From Bacteroidota bacterium (GTDB taxonomy: Bacteria; Bacteroidota; Ignavibacteria; Kapaibacteriales; Kapaibacteriaceae), in contig JAFDZT010000004.1 of the NCBI GenBank assembly GCA_018266735.1, forward strand, positions 746,117-810,116: a stretch of 64,000 bases of DNA, written 5' to 3'. The translations under genes were made by a program, and so were the position numbers. Under the pieces are notes generated by a model. It saw only the letters and a list, made by a program, of their open reading frames with translations. It was not told the origin of the DNA and searched no databases. Positions 54,952 to 63,954 of this stretch are shown piece after piece (within the stretch, counting starts at the first letter, position 1; every line of letters begins with the position of its first letter).

Positions 54952-55647
54952 ATGATCACGCGTCTCGGCATACCGTTGCTGTTCGTGATCTGCACGCTGA
55001 TCGGCTGCACCTCGGTGCGAGTCGGTCCGCGCGTGGGTACTGAACTTCCTGCCGGAAGTGGCGGATTCAATACCGTTGCCGGCATCACGGCAGAGGGATG
55101 GTATTCACCGACCGGCTTTGTGCGACTCGATCCGCAGGTGAGGGTCTTGCATTCGTCGAAGCATGTTGATGATGGCGTTGGAACGCTTGGATACTACTCC
55201 CCGACGGTTGATGTTATGGTGAATAGCCGCGCGACAGTTGTAGAACTACCGATCATGATGGGCTTCACCTTAGGTGATTCTTCGCGCCTCCAGCCGATCT
55301 TCGCCGTGGGTGGTAGCATTTTTGCGCGCGTCCATTCCACAACCAGTTCCATTGGCACCATTGAGTCGGTTGAGAGCCCTGACGAAACAACAACATACTT
55401 GATCAACGCAACACGGTCCGACAACACGATGTCGAGCATCAATGGTTCGATCTTCGTCATGGCGGGACTCACCTATGTAGCCACGTCAACTATGGACGTT
55501 CGCACCGAAGTTCGCACGTCATTCCTTCCAAAGGGCATCCCATACTGGGATCCTATGTACGACTACACAGGCGGCAGCCCGTACGCTTCATTCTACGTTC
55601 CTGAGTTCTCAGCAAGCATCATGATCTCTGCCGTCTTTCATCTGTAA
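54952..55647 (+). CDS. Predicted lipoprotein with outer-membrane-like beta structure
   Basis: A 231-residue protein of unknown function. The lipobox is LIGC after MITRLGIPLLFVICT. The rest is rich in alternating hydrophobic strands ending in an aromatic-poor but barrel-like C-terminus (FSASIMISAVFHL), resembling small outer-membrane barrels. The ribosome site AGGGGG lies 6 bases before the ATG. It precedes the glycosidase-like gene by 11 bases. Confidence 0.7.
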   Translation: MITRLGIPLLFVICTLIGCTSVRVGPRVGTELPAGSGGFNTVAGITAEGWYSPTGFVRLDPQVRVLHSSKHVDDGVGTLGYYSPTVDVMVNSRATVVELPIMMGFTLGDSSRLQPIFAVGGSIFARVHSTTSSIGTIESVESPDETTTYLINATRSDNTMSSINGSIFVMAGLTYVATSTMDVRTEVRTSFLPKGIPYWDPMYDYTGGSPYASFYVPEFSASIMISAVFHL

Positions 55648-55658
55648 CGAGGTTTGCC

Positions 55659-57437
55659 ATGCTGATCCGCTTCGCTCTATTGTTCGCAATCATGCTATTG
55701 ATAGGGATGCAAGGTGGCAAGGCGCAAGGCCCCATCCATCTTGGTGTGAACGTTGACGAGATGGGCGCGTTCACGAACATGGTCGACCATACGAATCGCT
55801 ACAGCAAGGCCACCGGCTACGATGCGAACGGATGGCCCATGTCGGACTTCGACCTCGTGCTCTTCGATGGACGTCCGGCCACGGAGTGGAACGGAACGAT
55901 CGACGATCCCGATGGCTATCGCATCGACTACAGTGGGGCGTATCAAAGTAGCTTTCGCGGACAAGGAACTGTCCGCGCATCAGGCACGGCCGTGTCGATC
56001 TCCGACGTACGCTATGATGCCGCGAGCAACACGACGTTCTTCACGCTGAACGTTGGTGGCTATCCGAATGCGAATCATGGACTCGTCTTCCTCTCCTTCA
56101 CGAACACGCAACGCCTTCCCTCCTCGCCGCCTTCCTCCGGCATCACGGAACTGCGTGTGATGCGGCCCGGGTACGATCTTGCCACGACGCAGATCTTCAC
56201 CGATGCATTTCTGCGACTGTGCACCACGGCGAACTTCGAGTGCTATCGGTTCTACAACGTGCAGAACATCTGGGATGGTGAGCCAACGTATCCGACGCGG
56301 ACGACGTGGACGCAGCGAAAGCTGCCGTCAAGTGCATCGCAACGCTCCATGGCGTCAATGACCGGTCAGCGCGATGGTTGGTGTTGGGAATACATCATCG
56401 CCCTTGCGAACACGCTGAAGAAGGACATCTGGATCAACGTGCACATGTCGTGCGACTCACAGTACGTGACCTCGCTGGCTTCGCTCCTCAAGACGCAGCT
56501 CGACCCTGCCATCAACATCTACGTCGAGAACAGCAACGAGGTGTGGAGCCCAACGCAGGCAACGCATGGACCGTACAATCAGGCCGAGGCAACGGCGCGA
56601 GGCATCACCTTCGATCAGAACTATGCACGCCGATGCGTCGAACTATCGCAATGGTTCAGCACGGTGCTCGGTGCAAGTGCGATCAACGAGCGTGTTCGTG
56701 TGATCCTTGCCGGACAGCAGGCCTATCCGGGGAGGAGCGACAACCACTTGAACTTCATCAAGAACACGTTCGGAGATCCGAAGAACTTCGTCTATGCAAC
56801 GAGCACAGCGCTCTACTTTGGATCAACGAAGGCATCGAACACGGATCCGACCGTGATCAACGACGGCATGATCGAGGCCATCGATGCACAGATCACTGCG
56901 CCAACGTCAGCATTGTATCGGAAGACCCACATCACGAAGGCCGCTGCGTGGGGTCTTGTTGGCGGATGCACATCGTATGAGGGTGGCGTGAGCCTGCCCG
57001 AAGGTGGGAACACCAACAACCTTGCAGCACAGATCCGTGCCAACAGAACTCCGGCGATGGCGAACGTGATCACGCATAGCTACCGTCCGGGCTGGAGCGA
57101 ACTTGGCGGCGGGCTCGCTCTCTACTTTACGCTTGCAAGCGCGTACAATCGATACGGGTGCTGGGGTTTGACGGACGACCCTGCGAACCCGGATCGCAAC
57201 GCAAAGATGTCGGCTGTGCGTGCTCTTCTTGCGCCAACCACCGATGTTGGTGACAACAGCGTGTCGCTCGAACGCGATGTCGTTTCATGCACAGCATACA
57301 CCATTCTTGGTGAGCTCGTCGCATCGTCAACTTCGATGCGCGATGTTGTACAACAGATCCAGCCTGGACTCTACATGATTGTCGTCCGTTCTTCAAATGG
57401 ACACATCACCGCTTTGATGCGCTCCGTTGAACACTAG
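55659..57437 (+). CDS. Secreted cellulase-like (clan GH-A type) protein with short T9SS-like tail
   Basis: A 592-residue exported protein (signal MLIRFALLFAIMLLIGMQGGKAQ). The stretch INIYVENSNEVWSPTQATHGP resembles the acid/base region NE of clan GH-A hydrolases, and ELRVMRPGYDLATTQ, DIWINVHMSCDSQYV suit a TIM barrel; the nucleophile is not obvious (candidate in CTSYEGGVSL). The tail (CTAYTILGELVASSTS ... IQPGLYMIVVRSSNGH) is a compact T9SS-like domain. Substrate unknown. It ends 4 bases before the convergent channel gene. Confidence 0.72.
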   Translation: MLIRFALLFAIMLLIGMQGGKAQGPIHLGVNVDEMGAFTNMVDHTNRYSKATGYDANGWPMSDFDLVLFDGRPATEWNGTIDDPDGYRIDYSGAYQSSFRGQGTVRASGTAVSISDVRYDAASNTTFFTLNVGGYPNANHGLVFLSFTNTQRLPSSPPSSGITELRVMRPGYDLATTQIFTDAFLRLCTTANFECYRFYNVQNIWDGEPTYPTRTTWTQRKLPSSASQRSMASMTGQRDGWCWEYIIALANTLKKDIWINVHMSCDSQYVTSLASLLKTQLDPAINIYVENSNEVWSPTQATHGPYNQAEATARGITFDQNYARRCVELSQWFSTVLGASAINERVRVILAGQQAYPGRSDNHLNFIKNTFGDPKNFVYATSTALYFGSTKASNTDPTVINDGMIEAIDAQITAPTSALYRKTHITKAAAWGLVGGCTSYEGGVSLPEGGNTNNLAAQIRANRTPAMANVITHSYRPGWSELGGGLALYFTLASAYNRYGCWGLTDDPANPDRNAKMSAVRALLAPTTDVGDNSVSLERDVVSCTAYTILGELVASSTSMRDVVQQIQPGLYMIVVRSSNGHITALMRSVEH

Positions 57438-57441
57438 ACGC

Positions 57442-58101
57442 CTATAACCGCAGCTTCTTCGAGCCCGACACACTGTGGGTGGACCATCCGAGACGAAGTG
57501 CCAAGGTGCGGATGGTGGCCGTGGTGACGATGGAAATGGTGGCTGCGATGTTGGCTTCGACGTTGAAGACCACAGCCAGGAACACAAAGGCCAAGAGGCC
57601 GACGAAGACGGCAACAGCATAGAAGAGGCCGGGCTTGAAGATCTCCGGTTCCTCGCGCATGAGCACTGCAAGGAGAAGGCCTCCGCCAAAGGCGTTCAAG
57701 AATCCGATGAGCATAGCAGAGAGTCCGCCAAGCCCGCTGAGCAACGTGAGCTGCGCACCAACAACAGCATAGAGTCCAATGGAAACGGAGTCGACAAGAT
57801 CGAGCAACGGACGGAATCGTGGCAGACTTCGATGCAGCCATACGCCAAGCAAGGCAGCACTGAACGCCGTAACGATGAAGCGCACATCGTGCAGCACAGC
57901 AGGCGCACCACGTTGCAACAACACATCGCGCAACACACCGCCGCCGGTGCTTGCAACGAGTGCCAACACCACCACGCCTACAAGATCATAGCCCTTGCGA
58001 ATGGCGCGCGACGCGCCGACCAAGGCATAGAGGAAGGTGGCAAGGAGATCGAGCCAGACAGGTTGCGTGAACTTGCCTTGAAGGTCGACGTCAACGATCA
58101 C
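57442..58101 (-). CDS. TRIC-type (UPF0126) cation channel family protein
   Basis: A 219-residue polytopic membrane protein. Two related three-helix halves carry glycine motifs of the UPF0126/TRIC family: FLYALVGASRAIRKGYDLVGVVVLALVASTGGGVLRDVLLQR, and GLYAVVGAQL ... IGFLNAFGGGLLLAVLMREEPEIF. Homologues include trimeric cation (K+) channels; some relatives are amino-acid transporters. The GTG start at 58101 has GGAG 6 bases upstream and overlaps the ridA end by 11 bases, so it is the last gene of the redox operon. Confidence 0.87.
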   Translation of the reverse strand: MIVDVDLQGKFTQPVWLDLLATFLYALVGASRAIRKGYDLVGVVVLALVASTGGGVLRDVLLQRGAPAVLHDVRFIVTAFSAALLGVWLHRSLPRFRPLLDLVDSVSIGLYAVVGAQLTLLSGLGGLSAMLIGFLNAFGGGLLLAVLMREEPEIFKPGLFYAVAVFVGLLAFVFLAVVFNVEANIAATISIVTTATIRTLALRLGWSTHSVSGSKKLRL

Positions 58102-58486
58102 CGTGCACTCCGACAATGGCAGACACTTCGATCTCCACCAACAGTCGCTCATCGATGAGTCCGCTGACGATGACCATGGTGGCCGCCGGACGGATCGACG
58201 TGAAGAAGTCGCCATGCGCCCGCAACACATCCTCGACCACGTTGCGCGTGGTCACGTACATACGGGTGCGCACCACGTCGGCGAGCGACGCGCCCGCCTC
58301 CTGCAATGCCCGCTCGATCTTGCGGATGATGAAGTGCGTTTGCTGATAGGCATCGCCCTCGCCAATGAGCTTGTCGCCGTCAAAGGCTGTGGTCCCCGAT
58401 ACTTCGATGCGATCTCCAATGCGAACGGCACGACTGTAGCCGACCACCTCTTCCCAAGGTGTTCCCGATGAAATGAGCTGTTTCAT
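58091..58486 (-). CDS. ridA: RidA/YjgF-family protein
   Basis: A 131-residue member of the RidA imine/enamine deaminase family. Features: SSGTPWEEVVGYSRAVRIGDRIEVSGTTAFD, IRKIERALQEAGASLADVVRTRMYVT and a C-terminal RPAATMVIVSGLIDERLLVEIEVSAI, in which the substrate-binding Arg and Glu are present. The ATG overlaps the polyferredoxin stop (ATGA). It could detoxify reactive imines made by flavoenzymes, perhaps that of its own operon; this is inference. Confidence 0.93.
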   Translation of the reverse strand: MKQLISSGTPWEEVVGYSRAVRIGDRIEVSGTTAFDGDKLIGEGDAYQQTHFIIRKIERALQEAGASLADVVRTRMYVTTRNVVEDVLRAHGDFFTSIRPAATMVIVSGLIDERLLVEIEVSAIVGVHGDR

Positions 58487-59775
58487 TGATTCTCCAGTTT
58501 GAGGACTCCACGCGGACATACCGAAGCGCACACCCCGCAACCCACACAAGAGGCGCGCTTGATGTCCACTCCGCGCTGTGCGTACGACCGAACATCGATG
58601 CCCATTTCACAATACGTACTGCAGTTGCCGCACGAGATGCACTGACCGCCATTGGTGGTGATGCGGAATCGGGAGAACCACTTTTGCAGCAGACCAAGGA
58701 TGGCCGCCTGCGGACATCCGAACCGACACCACACGCGCGATCCCATGATGGGATAGAAGCCCACGCCGATCACGCCACTGAACAACGAACCGATGTAGAA
58801 TCCGTAGGCCTTTGCCCAGGATGCAGACCACGAGCCAAGGATCTCTCCTCCATACCACGAGTTCAACCAAATGAGCGCCGTGGTGAGCACGATGAAGACA
58901 AGTACACCATGGACGATCCACCGTTCCGCCTTCCACGCCTTCAACGACTTGTCGCTGTTCTGACGGAACGGATCGCCCATGGTCTCTGCCAGTGCACCGC
59001 ATCCGCAGACCCACGAACAATACCAGCGTTTGCCGAAGAAGTAGGTCAGCACAGGCACGGCGATGAACGACATCATCACGGTCCAGAAGCCCATGAAGAC
59101 GATGAGCTTGTCGTCGCTCGCAAACAGCGCCTGCAACGATGAAGGGAACAGATAGTCGGGCTTCAACGGCCAGAAGTAGTGGAAGTAGAACTCATGCGAA
59201 TGCAAACGCACAAGGATCGCCGGAAGCACGAAAGCCAAGGCAAGTTGCGATAGCATCACACTTGCCGTCCGTACAAGATGATACGGCGAATGCCGATACT
59301 TCGCCAGCATGCGAATGCCCATGATGAGCACGGCCACCGTATAGAGCGTTCCATAGAGGAACCATCGGTCGGCCGGCGCACCACGCAACGTCCACGAGAT
59401 CGGATCCACGCTTGCCGTCATCGACCCGAGATATTCCGGATACCAGTACAGTATGACATAGAATGCTGTGAACGCAACGCCGAGCATCCAGGCAAGAAGT
59501 CCTCTGCGCGTCAGACCCGACGTCATCACACCGTTGTTCTTGATGCCAGGGAGTTGTCGAAACCGAGGCAAGATCACCATGAGTCCGCCGATGGTAGAAA
59601 GTCCGATCGTGAGCAGACAGTAGAGAACTGGACTGGCAGTCAGTGGTCCTCCAAAGGCACCAAGAAGAAGGAGGAAGGCGGCAAGGGCCACCATGCCGTA
59701 TCCGATGCGCTCATGCATCGGGAGCTGGTGCCGATCGGTGATCTCTTTTGGGAGCATGATGTTGATCGTGGTCAT
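58483..59775 (-). CDS. Membrane-bound 4Fe-4S polyferredoxin (NapH/RdxA-like)
   Basis: A 430-residue membrane protein. The N-terminal half has about six transmembrane segments; cysteine motifs follow: CSWVCGCGALAETMGDP and CRFGCPQAAILG (membrane 4Fe-4S type), then two ferredoxin clusters CISCGNCSTYCEMGID and CVGCGVCASVCPRGVL. It probably moves electrons between a quinone or cytosolic donor and another partner. The ATG at 59775 overlaps the stop of the FAD reductase (ATGA), which suggests that enzyme as its electron donor or acceptor. Confidence 0.88.
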   Translation of the reverse strand: MTTINIMLPKEITDRHQLPMHERIGYGMVALAAFLLLLGAFGGPLTASPVLYCLLTIGLSTIGGLMVILPRFRQLPGIKNNGVMTSGLTRRGLLAWMLGVAFTAFYVILYWYPEYLGSMTASVDPISWTLRGAPADRWFLYGTLYTVAVLIMGIRMLAKYRHSPYHLVRTASVMLSQLALAFVLPAILVRLHSHEFYFHYFWPLKPDYLFPSSLQALFASDDKLIVFMGFWTVMMSFIAVPVLTYFFGKRWYCSWVCGCGALAETMGDPFRQNSDKSLKAWKAERWIVHGVLVFIVLTTALIWLNSWYGGEILGSWSASWAKAYGFYIGSLFSGVIGVGFYPIMGSRVWCRFGCPQAAILGLLQKWFSRFRITTNGGQCISCGNCSTYCEMGIDVRSYAQRGVDIKRASCVGCGVCASVCPRGVLKLENQ

Positions 59776-60986
59776 ACGGCAACCTCCCATGCAAAGAACT
59801 CTTCATTGAAGTTCGCGCGCTTGAGATCGCGCAGGACCACGTCGACGGGTGTTCGTGCGCGGATCCATTGCATGCATATCTCTGCTCGCAATCGCAGACC
59901 AAGGGCATTGAAGCCACAAACGATGCCGTCGCGATGCACGATCCGCAAGAACCGATCCTTGTGTGCATGTTGCCACACGATGGATGTGACGCCATCGAGC
60001 TTGGCAGGCACGGATCCGTATGTCTGATACTCGATGTCGAAGAACTTCGCAGAGTTATAGAACACGTCTCTCGCATACGGTGACCGTTCTCCGCAGATCA
60101 CCGCACCAACATGTTCGCCATGCGCACGCGCCGAATACCACAGCAACTCGACGATGCCGTTCTGCTCTGCGCAATCACCAACGGCGTACACGTGTGGCGC
60201 CGATGTTTCGAAGAACTCGTTCACCACGATCCCGCGTTGCACTGCAATGCCGGAGCGAAGGGCCAGGTCGGTGGTCGGACGTACACCGGTGCAGATCATG
60301 ACCATGTTGGAGGCAATGGTCTCGCCCGTGGTGAGCGTTACTCCGCGTACACATTCCGTTCCGTCGATGCTTCGGAGTTCGGTGTTGTAGCGTATGTCAA
60401 TACCATGTCGTGCTAGGTGCGCACCGATCATGGCGGATTCTTCCGGAGGAAGCACGTTGCGCCAATAGGCGTTCTCACGCACGAGCATGGTGACGTCGAT
60501 CCCTCTTGCATGCAGCATCTCTGCGGCTTCAACGCCGATCAGTCCACCACCCACCACAATGGCCTTGCGTGCGCCGACGGAGGAAGCTTCAATGGCAGCA
60601 AGGTCCTGCAAGGTGGTGAAGCCATGCACACCACGGAGATTCTGTCCGGGCCAGTCATAGAACGCCGTGCGCGATCCTGTTGCAAGGACCAGTGCATCGT
60701 AGGTCAGTGTCGATCCATTGTTCATCGTGATGGACCGTGCCGTTGTGTCGATCGCATCCACGCGTGCATGCAGCAGATCGATCCGGTTCTTTCTCCAGAA
60801 GTGGTCTTCGTAGGGCTTGGTGTGTTCGAACTCCAGGTGCCCCATGTAGATGTACATCAGGGCGGGGCGACTGAAGAAGTGGGGCGACTCGGATGAGACG
60901 ATGGTGATCTTTGCATCGGACCGTTTTCGAATGGTCCTTGCCGCCGTGACCCCTGCCACTCCGTTTCCAATGACAACGACATGCAT
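59772..60986 (-). CDS. NAD(P)/FAD-dependent oxidoreductase (nitrite/rubredoxin reductase type)
   Basis: A 404-residue flavoprotein with two Rossmann folds: FAD motif VIGNGVAGVTAARTI at residue 5 and NAD(P) motif VVGGGLIGVEAAEML in the middle, plus HVYAVGDCAEQNG of the FAD site. This is the class of NirB N-terminal domains and rubredoxin reductases. The C-terminal ~100 residues (YQTYGSVPAKLDGVTSIVWQHAHKD ... RANFNEEFFAWEVAV) are a specific extension. First gene of a four-gene operon (polyferredoxin, RidA, TRIC channel). Confidence 0.9.
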   Translation of the reverse strand: MHVVVIGNGVAGVTAARTIRKRSDAKITIVSSESPHFFSRPALMYIYMGHLEFEHTKPYEDHFWRKNRIDLLHARVDAIDTTARSITMNNGSTLTYDALVLATGSRTAFYDWPGQNLRGVHGFTTLQDLAAIEASSVGARKAIVVGGGLIGVEAAEMLHARGIDVTMLVRENAYWRNVLPPEESAMIGAHLARHGIDIRYNTELRSIDGTECVRGVTLTTGETIASNMVMICTGVRPTTDLALRSGIAVQRGIVVNEFFETSAPHVYAVGDCAEQNGIVELLWYSARAHGEHVGAVICGERSPYARDVFYNSAKFFDIEYQTYGSVPAKLDGVTSIVWQHAHKDRFLRIVHRDGIVCGFNALGLRLRAEICMQWIRARTPVDVVLRDLKRANFNEEFFAWEVAV

Positions 60987-61017
60987 GGAATACCCCGACC
61001 ACGAAGGATAGTGAATG

Positions 61018-61077
61018 GGCCTGACGAACGCTCTTGCGATCAGGCCAGAACAAAGGTAGTATTCTCCATTGTTCTGG
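61018..61077. promoter_or_regulatory. Overlapping inverted repeats and promoter of the redox operon
   Basis: Two inverted repeats share bases 61045-61046: CCAGAACAA-N15-TTGTTCTGG (61045-61053 / 61069-61077) and GGCCTGA-N15-TCAGGCC (61018-61024 / 61040-61046). The exact TAnnTTTG element TACCTTTG (minus, 61058-61051) lies inside the first repeat. The first looks like an operator over the promoter; the second would lie in the leader. Confidence 0.5.
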
Positions 61078-61090
61078 GCGAGTCATGCCG

Positions 61091-62509
61091 TCAGAACTTC
61101 TTGAGCACTCCGATCAGAATGTTCATGCCGCCATATATGGCGCGTGGTGAAGCGAATGCACCAGAGACATCAGCCGTGATCGTGATGATCTCTACATCCA
61201 CTTGCACACCAAGGTCCCAACCCCAGTACTCGACACCTTCGCCAAGTCCATTTGCCGAGAACATGGTCGGATCAGGCGTTCCAACGGTTCCCAACCGATA
61301 CACGCTGATGCTCGTCCAGAACGGGTCGGCGATCTTGTATCCACCTTTGGTGAACAACCGATACTGGTTCGTAAAACCACCGGTTCGCACGTTGAATCCA
61401 GCATCGGCCATCACATAGGCGTTCGTGGGCCAGAACGAATGGCTCACACCGACATTCAACCATGTGTTGAATTCGCCATCTCCCGTTGGGAGTGGGTTCA
61501 CGCCATCGGTCAACGATGAGTCTCCGGTTGGGAGATCAGCGGCAAGGCCGACCGTGATCGGCCAGTCGCCTGCTACGAGGCCGTAGCGAAGCCCCACGGT
61601 GATGTCGCCAATGCCGCCGACTCTCGTTGATCCCTCAAAGGCAGAGCTTCGATAGAGCGAGCCGGAAACAGTGGCCATGAGTTGCGGCACGAGACCAACT
61701 TCGGAGGCAATGTTCAATGCGTAAAGAGAGTATCGCGGTGTGACGGACTTCGCTCCGTAGAGGTCGTAGGCAGAGGTTGTCGAGAGTGTTTGCCCGCTCA
61801 CTTGCACAAATCCTTCTCCCGGCTTCTGTATCCATCCGCCTTGTGCAAGCAATGATGCAGGGGCAAGAACAAGAATGGCGGCAAGGAGGATGTCTCGTAG
61901 AGATCGTGCAAGAGGCGAATCTCGGAATGCTGCATGCTCAGTTGCTGCATGGAGATCGGCCTCTACATCTACATCGCTCAGCGGTTCAAGTTCGACAAGT
62001 TCTGCCTTCATAGCAGCACAGTTCTTGCGGATGCGCTCGGCCACAGTATCGGTGCTCCATTGCACGCCGTGGACAACGTCGATATGCGGTCCGCTGAAGC
62101 CGATCAGATAGAAGCCGCCATCGGTGGCAGGCCCCATCACGACATCGGCTGTGTCGAGCGCTGCGTCGGCCTGCCGAAGGAGGTCGGCACGGAGATGCGG
62201 CGTATCCGTCCCGATGATGATGACGCGATCGTCCTCATCAAAGCCCGTCATCATGGCATTCACGATGCGTGCTCCGAGATCAGGACCGCGTTGCGGAAAG
62301 GTCGTTGCTCCGAGCCAGGCTTCGACGCGCTCGCATTCCTCGTCGATGTCGCAGGCGATCATGGCATCGAGTCCACTCTGCCCTACCACCTTCATCGTTT
62401 CCTCTGCCAATCGACGGTAGACGGCGAGTGCGCGCTCATTGCCGAGGGTGGCCGCAAGGCGGGTCTTCACGTTGCCGAGAATGGGTGCACGTGCGAAGAC
62501 CACGATCAT
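61091..62509 (-). CDS. Fusion of TIGR04282-type glycosyltransferase and outer-membrane beta-barrel
   Basis: One 472-residue frame with two unlike parts. Residues 1-188 are a GT-A/CofC-like transferase of the TIGR04282 family linked to arsenosugar synthesis: MIVVFARAPILGNVKTRLA, IIIGTDTPHL (nucleotide site), MGPATDGGFYLIG, LSDVDVEADL at the usual end. Residues 205-222 are a signal-peptide-like segment (DILLAAILVLAPASLLAQ), and 224-472 resemble an outer-membrane transporter barrel (LRYGLVAGDWPITVGLAADLP; last residue F). No ATG, GTG or TTG in frame lies near the junction. Start overlaps the ArsS stop (ATGA). It is a true fusion, a programmed/leaky event, or an indel. Confidence 0.75.
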   Translation of the reverse strand: MIVVFARAPILGNVKTRLAATLGNERALAVYRRLAEETMKVVGQSGLDAMIACDIDEECERVEAWLGATTFPQRGPDLGARIVNAMMTGFDEDDRVIIIGTDTPHLRADLLRQADAALDTADVVMGPATDGGFYLIGFSGPHIDVVHGVQWSTDTVAERIRKNCAAMKAELVELEPLSDVDVEADLHAATEHAAFRDSPLARSLRDILLAAILVLAPASLLAQGGWIQKPGEGFVQVSGQTLSTTSAYDLYGAKSVTPRYSLYALNIASEVGLVPQLMATVSGSLYRSSAFEGSTRVGGIGDITVGLRYGLVAGDWPITVGLAADLPTGDSSLTDGVNPLPTGDGEFNTWLNVGVSHSFWPTNAYVMADAGFNVRTGGFTNQYRLFTKGGYKIADPFWTSISVYRLGTVGTPDPTMFSANGLGEGVEYWGWDLGVQVDVEIITITADVSGAFASPRAIYGGMNILIGVLKKF

Positions 62510-63567
62510 GCGATCTGTCCTCCGCACGACGAACCCGCTCCGGCCGTACATCCATAGCAATGTTGATTCACCACGATGGTGCGATCGCGGAGTGCTTCGA
62601 GGTCGACGTTCAAGATCGAACGCGACGCTGCAACGGCCACCGGAAGATCGAGCATCTGATTGAAGTCGCAATCATACAATGCACCGTCCCACCCCACCGA
62701 GAGCGTGTTCCGACACATCACGCCTGCTGCTGCCGCAGGGTTGAAGGCGTTGACGAGCTTTTCCATGTAGGCTTGGTAGTTGCCACTGTCGACAAGGAAT
62801 TCGAGGAAACGCGAGATCGGCATGTTCGTGATGCAGATCAGATTGTTGAAGACCACGCCATGCTTGCGATGCAGTTCGCGCTTGAAGTCGGCCTCCAGAG
62901 CCGCTTGCGGTCCGGGAAGCAGGGCGCCCACCGGATTATAGACAAGGTCGAATCGAAGTCCGCTCCCCTCCTGTCCGTACCCAACAGCATTGAGCATGGC
63001 CATGGCGCGCATGGAATCATCGTAGACCCCTGCGCCGCGCTGCCGATCGGTGTGGCGGGCATCGTAGAATGGAAGTGACGAGACCACGTGGACCTGATGA
63101 TCGCGGAAGAACTCCGGCAGATCGTGGTACTTCGGATTGGCCACGATGATCGTGAGGTTGCATCGCACCATGATCTTCTTGCCGAGGGCGTGGATCTCTT
63201 GCACGAACCATCGGAAGTCGGGATTCATCTCGGGTGCACCACCGGTGAGATCGACGGTGACGTCGCCAAGTGTTGCAAGTACGTCGAGACAGGCCTGCAT
63301 TGTGGCGCGCGTCATGATCTCCTTGCGGTCGGGACCAGCGTCGACGTGACAGTGTCTGCACGCCTGATTGCACATCTTGCCAAGGTTGACCTGGAAGATC
63401 TCCAGAGCCGTCGGGCGCAGCGGATACAGGTCGGCCTTGCGCAGTGCATCGGCAAAGCGCGGGAGTGCCGACGCGTCGGCGGTGGTGGTGTTCAAGACCT
63501 TGAGTTGGAGATCCGCATGGGAAAGGTCGTTCCCGCGGGATCGAAGAGACGTTGTTGCGAGTGCCAT
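62506..63567 (-). CDS. arsS: ArsS-type radical SAM protein (arsenosugar biosynthesis)
   Basis: A 353-residue radical SAM enzyme. The cluster motif is Cys66, Cys70 and Cys73 (MCNQACRHCHVDAGPD). Family features are VDLTGGAPEMNPDFRWFV, FDLVYNPVGALLPGPQ, GVMCRNTLSVGWDGALYDCDFNQML, and the cysteine-rich end HCYGCTAGAGSSCGG. The family (TIGR04167) forms deoxyadenosyl-dimethylarsinic acid in arsenosugar synthesis; some members contain Sec, this one has Cys codons. Neighbours match the known gene set. The arsenite methyltransferase ArsM is not in the window. Confidence 0.9.
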   Translation of the reverse strand: MALATTSLRSRGNDLSHADLQLKVLNTTTADASALPRFADALRKADLYPLRPTALEIFQVNLGKMCNQACRHCHVDAGPDRKEIMTRATMQACLDVLATLGDVTVDLTGGAPEMNPDFRWFVQEIHALGKKIMVRCNLTIIVANPKYHDLPEFFRDHQVHVVSSLPFYDARHTDRQRGAGVYDDSMRAMAMLNAVGYGQEGSGLRFDLVYNPVGALLPGPQAALEADFKRELHRKHGVVFNNLICITNMPISRFLEFLVDSGNYQAYMEKLVNAFNPAAAAGVMCRNTLSVGWDGALYDCDFNQMLDLPVAVAASRSILNVDLEALRDRTIVVNQHCYGCTAGAGSSCGGQIA

Positions 63568-63574
63568 CGGTCCG

Positions 63575-63907
63575 TTACATCATGAGTTCTTTTGCCTTGT
63601 TCATCATCATCGTGCTGTGCACGAGCGACGCACCACCACGAATGGCGGCACCCACGTGCACGGCCTCCATCATCATTTCTTCCGTAGCGCCCTTCTCCAG
63701 CGAGTCGGTCGTATAGGCGTCGATGCAGTACGGACATTGCACCACGTGCGCCACGGCCAGGGCGATGAGAGACTTCTCGCGTTGCGTGAGCGCACCCTCT
63801 GCGAACACCGCACCATAATAGTCGAAGAACTTCTTCCCAAGCTCTTCTTGGAACTCAACGATGTTGCCGAATTTGGCCAGGTCTGCGGGGTTGTAATAGG
63901 ATGACAT
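63575..63907 (-). CDS. AhpD-like / carboxymuconolactone decarboxylase family protein (arsenosugar-associated)
   Basis: A 110-residue all-helical protein of the AhpD/CMD fold. The CxxC is Cys58 and Cys61 (HVVQCPYCIDAY) with REKSLIALAVAH before it. Tyr65 takes the place of the His of classical AhpD (CxxCxxxH), as in the peroxidase-like family found beside ArsS (TIGR04169). The ATG at 63907 has GAGG 6 bases upstream; ArsS follows after 7 bases. It is probably the first gene of the operon, since a promoter element lies about 48 bases upstream. Confidence 0.88.
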   Translation of the reverse strand: MSSYYNPADLAKFGNIVEFQEELGKKFFDYYGAVFAEGALTQREKSLIALAVAHVVQCPYCIDAYTTDSLEKGATEEMMMEAVHVGAAIRGGASLVHSTMMMNKAKELMM

Positions 63908-63954
63908 GCTGCCTCGAAATGGAAAGGTGATTGCGTGCATTCATGATCGAACAA

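Noticed and set aside
62506-63907. Selenocysteine in ArsS or the AhpD-like protein
   Set aside because: All expected redox positions are TGT/TGC codons. The ArsS TGA is followed by the overlapping transferase gene, and the AhpD-like gene ends in TAA.
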